The notes beneath the pieces were generated by a model. It was given only the letters and a program-made list of their open reading frames with translations, was not told the origin of the DNA and made no database searches. The position numbers were made by a program, and so were the translations under genes. A stretch of 64,000 nucleotides of DNA from OLB9 sp041392785 (GTDB lineage: Bacteria; Bacteroidota; Bacteroidia; Chitinophagales; Saprospiraceae): NCBI GenBank assembly GCA_041392785.1, contig JAWKLK010000001.1:62001-126000 (forward strand), written 5' to 3'. Positions 35,778-43,815 of the stretch are shown piece by piece. Each line of letters begins with the position of its first letter. Positions within the stretch are counted from its first letter, which is position 1.

Positions 35778-36428
35778 TTATACCTTTAAATAATTTCCCG
35801 AATAATCTTCCCAGTTACTCACTAAACCGGCTTTTACCGGATTCTCTAATGTATAGCTGATTACATTATTCAGCATCTTTTCATTTCTGATGTACATGTC
35901 AAAACTTTCTCTTTCCCAGAATTGTCCAGTACGATTTAAATGTTTGTTGGCAAACCAAGCAGATGGGCCCTTTATACTTTTCATGATGAAATCTAATGGC
36001 TTATATTGCATTTCTAAATGATGGTCGTCATTGATATCAGCAAGCTGAATATTTGTATCAATCACAAAGTGGACATGATTAGACATAATACAGTAACACA
36101 CCAATTGATACAAATCATCATCGAAACGATGCAACTGTTCTTTTAATATTTCTTTTATAGACGGATCTGCCAAATACAATGGACCTTTATTAATTTTATC
36201 TAAAATTTGATCATATTCTACAAAATATTTCTTTCTTAAGTTGAAAATCTCAAAATTTCTTTGATGTAAATCCTTTATAGTTTTAGCGAAATTAATTTTA
36301 ATATCATATTTCTCTTTTAGCTCTGATATTTTACTTTTTGGAACACTACCATATAATCTATAAGTCACAAAAAAAGCAGCGCCAATTGGTTGAATATGTG
36401 GCAGTCTTTGTTTGTACTCTGTCTTCAT
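35778..36428 (-). CDS. REP-associated tyrosine transposase (RAYT-2)
   Basis: This 216-residue Y1_Tnp/RAYT protein has the HUH motif MSNHVHFVID (about residues 114-123) and the candidate nucleophilic tyrosine in NVISYTLENPVKAGLV (about 188-203). It also shows RTGQFWERESFD, a common stretch between the two motifs in this branch. It is only distantly similar to RAYT-1 at 15285. Short perfect palindromes with the stem TTGCAATC/GATTGCAA flank it on both sides (35713-35764 and 36453-36529), which is the classic position of cognate REPs. The gene separates legB from legC, which normally would be neighbours, so it looks inserted. Confidence 0.9.
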   Translation of the reverse strand: MKTEYKQRLPHIQPIGAAFFVTYRLYGSVPKSKISELKEKYDIKINFAKTIKDLHQRNFEIFNLRKKYFVEYDQILDKINKGPLYLADPSIKEILKEQLHRFDDDLYQLVCYCIMSNHVHFVIDTNIQLADINDDHHLEMQYKPLDFIMKSIKGPSAWFANKHLNRTGQFWERESFDMYIRNEKMLNNVISYTLENPVKAGLVSNWEDYSGNYLKV

Positions 36429-36452
36429 AATTTAGTTTGTCATTGGCAACCC

Positions 36453-36529
36453 GCAATCAAAGATTCTTTAATGGCATTGCATTCTTTGAATGCAATTTTT
36501 CTCTATATCTTGCAATCAAAGATTGCAAG
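36453..36529 (+). repeat. REP-like palindromes upstream of RAYT-2
   Basis: ATTGCATTC-TTT-GAATGCAAT (36476-36496) and CTTGCAATC-AAA-GATTGCAAG (36509-36529) are perfect hairpins. A third, degraded copy GCAATC-AAA-GATT lies at 36453-36465. Loops are always three bases. The 36509 copy shares its stem and the following GGCCATTA with the copy at 35744. Confidence 0.85.
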
Positions 36530-36533
36530 GCCA

Positions 36534-37658
36534 TTAGAAAGCCTTAATCACACTCACTACCTCTTCCACCTGTGCATCTGTTAGATTTGTGGAGGACGGA
36601 ATGGAAATACAAGAATTATATATCTGATTAGAAACGTTTTCATTTGTAATAAATGGCAAATGTTTAAACATACGCAACTGATGCATTGGCACCCAGAAAG
36701 GTCTGCATTGCACTCCATTATCCAATAAATGCTTAATCATAGGTCTTTGATTCTTGACCTTCATGGTTTGCAGCCAATTATTAGGTGTAACATGCTCTCC
36801 TACCTTTTGAAACTGTAAATTTTCATTTTCCAAATGTTCGCGATAATACCTATCTATAGCTTTTTTTCGTTCTAAGAAAGATGGTAATTGTTCCATCTGG
36901 GCAACACCTACTGCTGCTAATATATTTACCAATCTATAATTATATCCTACCTCATCATGATCGTATTCAAATGGATCCGTCTTGGCTTGGGTGGTGATGT
37001 GTTTGGCTTTTTTTGCTAAGTTTTCATCATCTGTGACTATGACGCCACCACCACCGGTACTGATGATTTTATTCCCATTAAAACTGAATGTACCAAATGT
37101 GCCAAATGTGCCCGCACCTTTATTTTTGTAGGATGAACCCAAAGCTTCCGTGGAATCTTCTATTACGATTAAACAATACTTTTTGGCAATAGCCATGAGT
37201 CTATCCATATCACACATATTGCCTAATACATGGACAGGCATAATTGCAGAAATACACCGCTTATCACTTCTTAGATAGGTATGATCTTTGAAATAATAGG
37301 TTTGCGTCTCCAAAAATTCTTCTAAAATATCCAAATCCATCTGCCAAGTATCCTTTTCAACATCAATAAAGATTGGATCTGCTCCTGTGTATTTAATGGC
37401 ATTGGCGGTAGCAATGAAGGTGATGTCTGGTGCGATTACATAATCTCGTTGGCGGACCCCTGCCAATTCTTGAGCAATATGAAGGGCTGCTGTACCATTC
37501 ATGGCAGCAACACCGTACTTTGCACCTGCAAACTCGGCCACCATATTCTCAAATTGAGTAACATAACTGCCGATAGAAGAAATCCAACCTGTATCTAGAC
37601 AGTCTTTGACAAATTTCCATTCGTTGCCAGAGATATTGGGTATGGAGAGTGGGATCAT
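36534..37658 (-). CDS. legC: DegT/LegC-family PLP aminotransferase
   Basis: This is a PLP-dependent sugar aminotransferase of the DegT/DnrJ/EryC1 type. The start IPLSIPNISGNEWKFVKDCL and DTGWISSIGSYVTQFE are typical of LegC. The cofactor region shows GTAALHIAQ, EDSTEALGSSYK (about residues 165-176) and the PLP lysine in FGTFSFNGNKIISTGGGG (about 190-207). It would aminate C4 of the LegB product to give UDP-4-amino-4,6-dideoxy-GlcNAc. The downstream legionaminic acid genes (2-epimerase, NeuB-like synthase, CMP transferase) are not in the window, so a bacillosamine- or viosamine-type N-acyl sugar is more likely. A RAYT now separates it from legB. Confidence 0.88.
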   Translation of the reverse strand: MIPLSIPNISGNEWKFVKDCLDTGWISSIGSYVTQFENMVAEFAGAKYGVAAMNGTAALHIAQELAGVRQRDYVIAPDITFIATANAIKYTGADPIFIDVEKDTWQMDLDILEEFLETQTYYFKDHTYLRSDKRCISAIMPVHVLGNMCDMDRLMAIAKKYCLIVIEDSTEALGSSYKNKGAGTFGTFGTFSFNGNKIISTGGGGVIVTDDENLAKKAKHITTQAKTDPFEYDHDEVGYNYRLVNILAAVGVAQMEQLPSFLERKKAIDRYYREHLENENLQFQKVGEHVTPNNWLQTMKVKNQRPMIKHLLDNGVQCRPFWVPMHQLRMFKHLPFITNENVSNQIYNSCISIPSSTNLTDAQVEEVVSVIKAF

Positions 37659-37755
37659 TTAAACATTAATGTTTTAGTATTTCGCAAATTTGATTGCTGA
37701 ATAAAAAAAATGCATTCATTATTTAACAATAAAGATAACATTACCATTTTATTAT

Positions 37756-38451
37756 TTATTTAAGTAATACAATTATAGCATTAGAGCAAAAGAATGGTGA
37801 GTTAATTTTTGAAATTACTTTATTGTAAATATTCTCAATATGTTTTATATAAGTAAATTGCTGTAAATACCTTGAACCTATATAGCCATTAAAATATGTT
37901 ATTTTGAAGCCAATACTTTCAAAACGTATAATTTGTTTAGGGGTTGGTCCAAAAGACCATCTATAATAAGCTTGAAATTTTCCATCCGTGTGCCAATTTC
38001 TTTTTTGTACGCAATATAATAATATTTTAGACAGTTTTTCGGGCATCAGAAGATTAGCTATTGATGCTGGATTGTACAGCGTAGCATAAAAATGCAGGAC
38101 ACTACCACCGTTTTTCAACATATCGAAGATGCCCTTATGAAAATCCTGTGGATTTGGCACATGTTCCAATAACATCTTAGAGAAGATAAAATCTGCTTTA
38201 AATGATAACTCACTCCTAGCTATATCAGCCACTACCCTAACAAAGTGGTCTCCTTTTGCCTTGTCCAACTCGACTTCATCTATATCTATCACTATATATT
38301 GGCGACCTTTTACTTGATCGACAGTGAGTGATGGATTTGCTCCACCTCCAATTTCTACAACTACAGCGTCTGGAGCAAGATTCTTTATATACCTATCCAA
38401 TATAATAGGGAAATCTTGCCATGATTGATGAGATGGTAATAAATTAAACAA
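37756..38451 (-). CDS. class I SAM-dependent methyltransferase
   Basis: This 231-residue methyltransferase has VVVEIGGGANPSLT (about residues 33-46) as motif I, YIVIDIDEVELDKA as the acidic strand 2, and DFIFSKMLLEHVPNPQDF (about 88-105) as the post-I region. The tail FGPTPKQIIRFESIGFKI resembles those of capsule-locus Methyltransf_23/25 proteins. The substrate is not evident. It is followed on the map by the IS3 element; the gene itself is intact with 48 bases between its start and the target duplication. It may methylate a sugar of the same repeat unit. Confidence 0.8.
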   Translation of the reverse strand: MFNLLPSHQSWQDFPIILDRYIKNLAPDAVVVEIGGGANPSLTVDQVKGRQYIVIDIDEVELDKAKGDHFVRVVADIARSELSFKADFIFSKMLLEHVPNPQDFHKGIFDMLKNGGSVLHFYATLYNPASIANLLMPEKLSKILLYCVQKRNWHTDGKFQAYYRWSFGPTPKQIIRFESIGFKITYFNGYIGSRYLQQFTYIKHIENIYNKVISKINSPFFCSNAIIVLLK

Positions 38452-38570
38452 AATAAATACACAAATTACGTTAAAATTACTTTTTTAATTAGAGATGAAC
38501 TATACTCCCCCCATAAATTAAACCACTTAGCCATTAAATTAGTTAAAAAATAATTTATAAAAATTGTCAT

Positions 38571-39439
38571 TTATGCGGCCGATTTAACTGGTTCATGATA
38601 TGAATTGAACACAGTGTTTGGAGTGTTATTATTTAATTCCGTGTGTCTTCTTTGCGCATTATACCAGTCTATATACCACCCTATTCCTTTTCTTAATTGC
38701 TCTGCGTCTTGAGATGGACGTATATATATGTGTTCGTACTTGATTGTCCTCCAAAATCGTTCTATGTATATATTGTCTTTAGCTCGGCCTTGGCCGTCCA
38801 TACTAAGTTTTATGCCATTATTTATTACTCTATATACAAAGTCGTCTGAGGTGAATTGACTGCCTTGATCTGTGTTTATTATCGTTGGACGACCATGTTT
38901 CTCTATACAATCCTCTAATATATTGCAACACCATATTGAGCTCATGGAGTTAGACACATCCCAGTGTAAGATTTTCCTACTGAATACATCTATAAATGCT
39001 ATTAAATACATATACCCTTTGGGCATGGGGATGTATGTAATATCTGCCATCCAGACTTGATTGGGAGCAGTTATTGGCAGATGCCTAAGTAAATATGGAT
39101 ATTTCTTATGCTCTGGGCTGATCCTAGAGGTGTGTGGGCCTGGCATAAGTGATTTTAGCCCCATAACCTCATAATACAAGCGATTTATACGTTTGATATT
39201 ACTGTATATCCTAAATCCATCGTAAGCCATGTATGCATACGCTCTGCACCGTATTCTGGATGATCAGTGTACATCCTATCCATATGTGCCATCAACTCAA
39301 GATTCAAATCGCTTTCATCAGTCTTCCTATTATAATATTGGCTCGATCGATTTAGCGAAAGTAATACACATTTACTTCGCATACTAAGAGGAGATTCAAC
39401 TTGGCTTAGCATTTCTTGCTTATGTTCGGTACTAATCAT
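38571..39439 (-). pseudogene. IS3 transposase orfB, frameshifted
   Basis: orfB starts with ATG 39439, overlapping the orfA stop by 4 bases, and reads through the HTH_21-like HPEYGAERMHTWLTMDLGY until a stop at 39185. The rest continues in the -1 frame from about 39230 to 38571. That part has the rve integrase core: VWMADITYIPMPKGYMYLIA (first D), INTDQGSQFTSDDF (second D) and KDNIYIERFWRTIKYEHIY (E). One single-base change near SNIKRINRLYY explains the break. Either the copy is dead or the base is a sequencing error. Normal IS3 OrfAB would also need a -1 slip at the A7G run at the orfA end. Confidence 0.88.
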
Positions 39440-39726
39440 CCCAACACTTTTTTTAAAAAATCATTCTCCATTTGCAATTGACCAATTTTGGAATATAGCC
39501 GTTGTGTCTCTGTTTCAACTTTATTCTCGTCGTCATTTTTTGTGCCAAAAGCAACATGAGCATTTTTTAAAAAATCACTCTTCCATGTGCTTATTTGAGT
39601 TCCAGATACCTCGTATTTCTGCGAAAGCTCAGTTAAAGTCATCTTTTCTTTGAGTGCTTCTAATACAACCTTTGTCTTAAATTCGGCGGTTAACTTTCTG
39701 CGTTTACCATTCATTCTACTTGCCAT
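39436..39726 (-). CDS. IS3-family transposase OrfA
   Basis: This 96-residue OrfA has a helix-turn-helix with KLTAEFKTKVVLEALKEK and LTELSQKYEVSGTQISTWKS (about residues 12-52) that binds the inverted repeats. A leucine-zipper-like tail, RLYSKIGQLQMENDFLKKVL, follows. A T6A7G string near its end is the usual kind of -1 frameshift site for OrfAB fusion. The stop overlaps the orfB ATG by 4 bases. The gene is intact, but its partner orfB is broken. Confidence 0.92.
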   Translation of the reverse strand: MASRMNGKRRKLTAEFKTKVVLEALKEKMTLTELSQKYEVSGTQISTWKSDFLKNAHVAFGTKNDDENKVETETQRLYSKIGQLQMENDFLKKVLG

Positions 39727-39836
39727 TTTGATGTAAATTTAGTGTTTTAAATTTTATTAAGCAAGTGGTCTAGTTTTTGGGGAGTACTATAAACTAAACC
39801 AGTTTACAATAGGATACATTAACTTGGATAATAATA

Positions 39837-40502
39837 TCAATTAATACAATTTAATAAGTTATTAAAGGAAGTTATTTTGTATTTTGGTAAATATTCAAGA
39901 TTCAAATTCCAATCTTGATAATGTATATTATAACCATTATCTAATAAGCAAATGGTTTCCCAACCCAATTTATTAGGGCTAACAAAATCCTTTTTTATGT
40001 TATCTCCTATATATATATATGTTTCAGCTTTCAGCTTTTCTTCGAATATTTTATAATTTCTCATTGCTGGCTTTTCACTTCCAAACTCCTCAGAAATTAC
40101 TATTAAATCAAATTTCACTTTTAATTTTAAGGCATCAAGTTTGTTCCTTTGTGAAATACTTCTTCCATCTGTAAGCAGACCTAACCGCCCTCCTTGTTTT
40201 TTTATTTTCGCTAACAAATTTTTGACTCCGTCAGCAGGTTTTAATATTGGTTTATGATATCTATATAATGATATCATGTCATCTATAGAAATCGAGGGAT
40301 TATATTTCTCAAAAATAACATCAAATGTACTCTTGCGACTTTTATATAAGCCGAGCATTTCTCTATAAATATTCTTTTTTAATTCTGGCTCTAGTTTTTT
40401 TGCTATTAGTCTATAAGCAGATTTCAAAAAATCTACCTCGTTGTATAGTGTGTCATCAAGATCAAAAACGATTGTAGTCCTATTATTAATAGTCAAAATC
40501 AT
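39837..40502 (-). CDS. HAD-superfamily hydrolase
   Basis: This 221-residue phosphatase-like protein has HAD motif I VFDLDDTLYNE (about residues 13-23), motif II LLTDGRS (about 114), motif III lysine in FGSEKPAMRNY, and motif IV YIGDNIKKDF (about 168-177). The cap is helical, as in the HAD-IA subclass. It overlaps the ATP-grasp gene by 17 bases, and a PF14907-type nucleotidyltransferase-fold gene follows with a 1-base gap, so the three genes are one unit. HAD enzymes in such sets often dephosphorylate a sugar or polyol phosphate. The substrate is not known. Confidence 0.85.
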   Translation of the reverse strand: MILTINNRTTIVFDLDDTLYNEVDFLKSAYRLIAKKLEPELKKNIYREMLGLYKSRKSTFDVIFEKYNPSISIDDMISLYRYHKPILKPADGVKNLLAKIKKQGGRLGLLTDGRSISQRNKLDALKLKVKFDLIVISEEFGSEKPAMRNYKIFEEKLKAETYIYIGDNIKKDFVSPNKLGWETICLLDNGYNIHYQDWNLNLEYLPKYKITSFNNLLNCIN

Positions 40503-41457
40503 GTATAATCATTTCTGCGTCATGTCTTAATAAAAGTACCTTGTCCTCCCAGCTCTCAAATTCTTCTATTTTTTCATGTAATAAGTATTCTTTAATTAAC
40601 CAGGCAGGATAGTGAGCTCCTGCTAGATAACTCAATGGATAGCCTCCTCCAAATCTAGGATTTATCTCAATCCCATAAATATCACCATTTTTAATGTTTT
40701 GAAACACCTGAAGTGTTAAACAGCCTATTGCTCCTGGTATTATCCCAAGATTTTTTTTAATAAATTCAATCAAATCTAAATCCTTAACCGTGATACCTTT
40801 ACTGGTTTCTCCTCCTCTCACAGCAATTCTTATCCTTGGGACAATACATTTTAAAGAATTTTCTCTGTCATAATACAAATCAACAGTAAACTCACGAAAC
40901 TCTTTAGGTGAAAGGTATTCCATCCACATCAATTTTTGATTTTCTCTGTGATATTCACTTAGTTTTGACGAGGTATCAATAAGAAATAGATCTTGACTAC
41001 TGCTACCGTCAATAGGCTTTATAAATAATGGGAAGATTGGGTATTCTCTTGAAATCTCTTTAGGGACTTGGAAGCCTTTTTCTAAAAAAAAGTTATTTAT
41101 ATGACGTTTATCTCTACACTTACGAACAAATGATTCATCTGATACGATAAGTTCAATTCCCTTATTTTGAAAACTTACTTTATGTTGACTCAGCAATAGT
41201 AATTCTGTATCAATAGTTGGAATAACCATACCTATCTCATTATTAAGGCACAAGTTCAACAAACCTTCTATATAATCATCGTCAGAAAACCTGCCAACCT
41301 TGAAACTGTTATCAGAAACTAAACAAGCACTAGACATAGATGGATTTAAATCAGTAGTAAAAACTTTTGCTCCTGGTATTAAAATCTTTGAATCTCTCTT
41401 AAAATACTCAACTAACGACACTCTCCTCCCAGCAGAACAGATTAATATATTTTTCAT
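40486..41457 (-). CDS. ATP-grasp domain ligase
   Basis: This 323-residue ATP-grasp protein resembles the carbamoyl-phosphate-synthase-like branch. The N-terminal Rossmann-like part starts ILICSAGRRVSLVEYFKRDS and includes VFTTDLNPSM. The ATP site shows FPLFIKPIDGSSSQDLFLI (about residues 148-166), and the metal-binding loop is GIEINPRFGGGYPLS (about 264-278). Such enzymes activate a carboxylate as an acylphosphate and join it to an amine or thiol. In this locus it could add an amino acid or organic acid to a sugar; that is inference. It sits between the HAD gene (17-base overlap) and the nucleotidyltransferase-fold gene (1-base gap). Confidence 0.85.
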   Translation of the reverse strand: MKNILICSAGRRVSLVEYFKRDSKILIPGAKVFTTDLNPSMSSACLVSDNSFKVGRFSDDDYIEGLLNLCLNNEIGMVIPTIDTELLLLSQHKVSFQNKGIELIVSDESFVRKCRDKRHINNFFLEKGFQVPKEISREYPIFPLFIKPIDGSSSQDLFLIDTSSKLSEYHRENQKLMWMEYLSPKEFREFTVDLYYDRENSLKCIVPRIRIAVRGGETSKGITVKDLDLIEFIKKNLGIIPGAIGCLTLQVFQNIKNGDIYGIEINPRFGGGYPLSYLAGAHYPAWLIKEYLLHEKIEEFESWEDKVLLLRHDAEMIIHDFDY

Positions 41458-41458
41458 A

Positions 41459-42628
41459 CTATAATTTAGCTCTTTTTAATACTAGACTAGTCAATCTCTT
41501 AATGTGAAAATAAGGTAACAAAAAAGAATTATTAAAGTCATATCTCTTTTTCATAACTTGACTCGAAGGAAAAATTGCGGTAGACATCTCACTAATTGAA
41601 TCGTACAAACTTAAATTAAAAAGAATATAACCAATTTTAGAAAATTTCTTTTTATGCTGATTCATCAAGCCTGCCTTTGTTAATAATTTTTCAATAATAA
41701 ATCTTCGTATCCAATTGGGCTTTAAAGTGTTAATTACCTCCTGAGGTACAGGTGTATAAAGTAATTCTTTTGGTATCAACAAGGAATAATAAACTGCTGT
41801 TTTTAATTTCATTGTTTTTGCTTGATTCAAAAACTTTTTCCAATCTATTATAGTATAATGTACAATTCTATCAACATCTGTATGTAATCTAAATCCAGGA
41901 GCCCTACAATAAGAATGTTTTGCAGTATGCAAACATACCTGAAGTAAATTGTCCTCAGGTGCTAGTAGCCTAACAGCACTACCTTCTATAGGTATAGATC
42001 TCTTCATGAGTTCATCACCATTGGGCTCATTATGTGGCTGTATCCATCTACCTGCTACTGGTCTCCATTGGAGTTCTAACCAAATTTTGTATCCATTGAC
42101 AATTTTATAATACTCAGTACCTCCACCTTTAAATGCATCCTCCAAATCTTCCCTTTCAAATTCAGATCTAAATTTAAAAGTGTATCCTAGTTCATTTAAA
42201 ATTATTTCATGTGCTTTGTGAAAATCTTTGCTTGAAACGAGTAAATCTAAATCGCCCATGGGAGAACATGCATAATTTATATATATGCCTTTGGTAATTC
42301 CTGCATTTTTTAAACCTACAACGTTTATATCTTTTTCTTTTAGATGAATTGCCACATTTTCCAATTCATTCATCAAATTTACAATTCGTTTTTCTGTTTC
42401 TATAAAATCTTCTTTCCACTCTCGATTATATTCGATACCGGATTCTTCTAAGGCATAAATTAAATGTGAAGTAATTTCATCATTTTTTGCTTCCTGGAAA
42501 AGACGATCAGCATCTACTTTTTTAAAATTCTGTTTTAATAAAGACTTTTGATTTTCTGTTTTTTTACTCGATAGAATAGAGCATAGAATTTGAAAATCTG
42601 GAACTTGATTGGAAAAGATGGATGCCAT
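41459..42628 (-). CDS. nucleotidyltransferase-fold protein (PF14907-like)
   Basis: This 389-residue protein belongs to the uncharacterised nucleotidyltransferase-like family NTP_transf_5. The core shows VGLKNAGITKGIY, then MGDLDLLVSSKDFHKAHEII (about residues 124-143), where D-x-D would bind metal, and WLELQWRPVAGRW later. The C-terminal half is basic. Family members occur in capsule and natural-product loci, and their reaction is unknown. It is tightly linked to the ATP-grasp and HAD genes downstream and to a GT4 gene upstream (3-base gap). It may carry an activated group for the ATP-grasp product, which is a guess. Confidence 0.78.
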   Translation of the reverse strand: MASIFSNQVPDFQILCSILSSKKTENQKSLLKQNFKKVDADRLFQEAKNDEITSHLIYALEESGIEYNREWKEDFIETEKRIVNLMNELENVAIHLKEKDINVVGLKNAGITKGIYINYACSPMGDLDLLVSSKDFHKAHEIILNELGYTFKFRSEFEREDLEDAFKGGGTEYYKIVNGYKIWLELQWRPVAGRWIQPHNEPNGDELMKRSIPIEGSAVRLLAPEDNLLQVCLHTAKHSYCRAPGFRLHTDVDRIVHYTIIDWKKFLNQAKTMKLKTAVYYSLLIPKELLYTPVPQEVINTLKPNWIRRFIIEKLLTKAGLMNQHKKKFSKIGYILFNLSLYDSISEMSTAIFPSSQVMKKRYDFNNSFLLPYFHIKRLTSLVLKRAKL

Positions 42629-42631
42629 AAT

Positions 42632-43813
42632 TTATAATATAAATGTAGGTTTACCTAAACTTGGATTTAAAAGATAATCATATAATTCAATCGTACGGTG
42701 AGTCAGTTCACTCCATAAGTAATTTTTCTTAACGAGGTTAAATCCGTTCCTTCCTCTTTGCTCTAATTCTTCAGCAGGTAATTTTAATACCATATTTAAG
42801 GTATCTTTAAAAGCTACTTCCGTTTTAGGTATCCACCAACCACAACTAAAATCTACCAATTCTTTCCAAGGCGCTTCAGTCGTTGTGATAACAGGTTTTT
42901 TTCTAGCCAATGCTTGAGCTACAACTATTCCAAAATTTTCAGTATCTGTTGGTAATACAAATACATCACTTGCATCGAATGCATCTACTTTTTCCTGTCC
43001 GAAAACTGGTCCAACGAATTTTATTAAATGATCTATTTCTAATTCTTTTGCTAAATTTTTTAATTCTGCTTCATGGTTCAGCTCATCTATTCCTGCTACT
43101 ACTAATCTCCACTTATTGAATTCATCTTTTACACTTGCGATTAATCTAAGTAATAATTCTAAACCTTTGCTTGGATGAATTCGGGAAAGAAACAACATAA
43201 CTTTATTGTCTGAAATTTCGTGCTTCAATTTAAAAGCTTCTGTATTGCCTTTAGAATAAACAAAATCATCCTCCACTCCATTAGGAATTAATGCTATATC
43301 TTGTTTTAAACCATATGCTCTAAAAAAATCTGCTTCGAAAACCGAACAAGCATGAAGACAATCTGAGCTTCGTAGGTTTCTATTTTCATATAATTTTGCA
43401 GATAATTTTTTTTTTATCGGTGAAATAGCTAATGCATTTTCATTTAAAAATCCATGAGGACTAATTACCTTTTTTGTTGTTTTTGAATGAAACAAAAGAC
43501 CCACAAAAGAAATTGGCAACCATAAACCATGCTGATGTATAATATCAAAATCATCCTTTTTTTTAAATGCTTCTAAAATCATTTCAGGAGAGAACCCGTT
43601 TTTATTGCCTCCAACTGTTTTAAATGATTTTACTTGCTCAATATTCAATCCTGTCTGTTCTGCAAATTCTTCACTATCAGATGCATTATTCGGATGCCAC
43701 ACCTCAATTTTTTCTACTATTTTGTTTTGGGCAGACACAAAAGCATTAAGTACGTCTCCAATTCCTCCTGAGTTGTACCTTCCTAGAGCATTAGTAATAT
43801 GAAGTACCTTCAA
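42632..43813 (-). CDS. family 4 glycosyltransferase
   Basis: This 393-residue GT-B enzyme has an N-terminal glycine-rich acceptor loop (NALGRYNSGGIGDVLNAF), IIHQHGLWLPISFVG in the acceptor domain, and a GT4 donor domain with MLFLSRIHPSKGLELLLRLI (about residues 210-229) and VFVLPTDTENFGIVVAQALA (about 291-310), containing the E-x7-E-like donor motif. It is flanked by the nucleotidyltransferase-fold gene (3-base gap) and the Wzy-like gene (2-base gap), so it is part of the operon. Donor and linkage are not deducible. Confidence 0.92.
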   Translation of the reverse strand: MKVLHITNALGRYNSGGIGDVLNAFVSAQNKIVEKIEVWHPNNASDSEEFAEQTGLNIEQVKSFKTVGGNKNGFSPEMILEAFKKKDDFDIIHQHGLWLPISFVGLLFHSKTTKKVISPHGFLNENALAISPIKKKLSAKLYENRNLRSSDCLHACSVFEADFFRAYGLKQDIALIPNGVEDDFVYSKGNTEAFKLKHEISDNKVMLFLSRIHPSKGLELLLRLIASVKDEFNKWRLVVAGIDELNHEAELKNLAKELEIDHLIKFVGPVFGQEKVDAFDASDVFVLPTDTENFGIVVAQALARKKPVITTTEAPWKELVDFSCGWWIPKTEVAFKDTLNMVLKLPAEELEQRGRNGFNLVKKNYLWSELTHRTIELYDYLLNPSLGKPTFIL

Positions 43814-43815
43814 AA

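Larger units (their letters stand above)
38504..39785 (-). mobile_element. IS3-family insertion sequence, about 1282 bp
   Basis: The ends ACTCCCC...(38504) and ...GGGGAGT (39785) form imperfect inverted repeats that continue inward (TTAAACCACTT against CTAGACCACTT). They are flanked by a 5-bp direct repeat ACTAT at 38499-38503 and 39786-39790. Inside are orfA and a disrupted orfB in the usual overlapping order. The element lies between a methyltransferase gene and a HAD gene and breaks neither. Confidence 0.88.
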
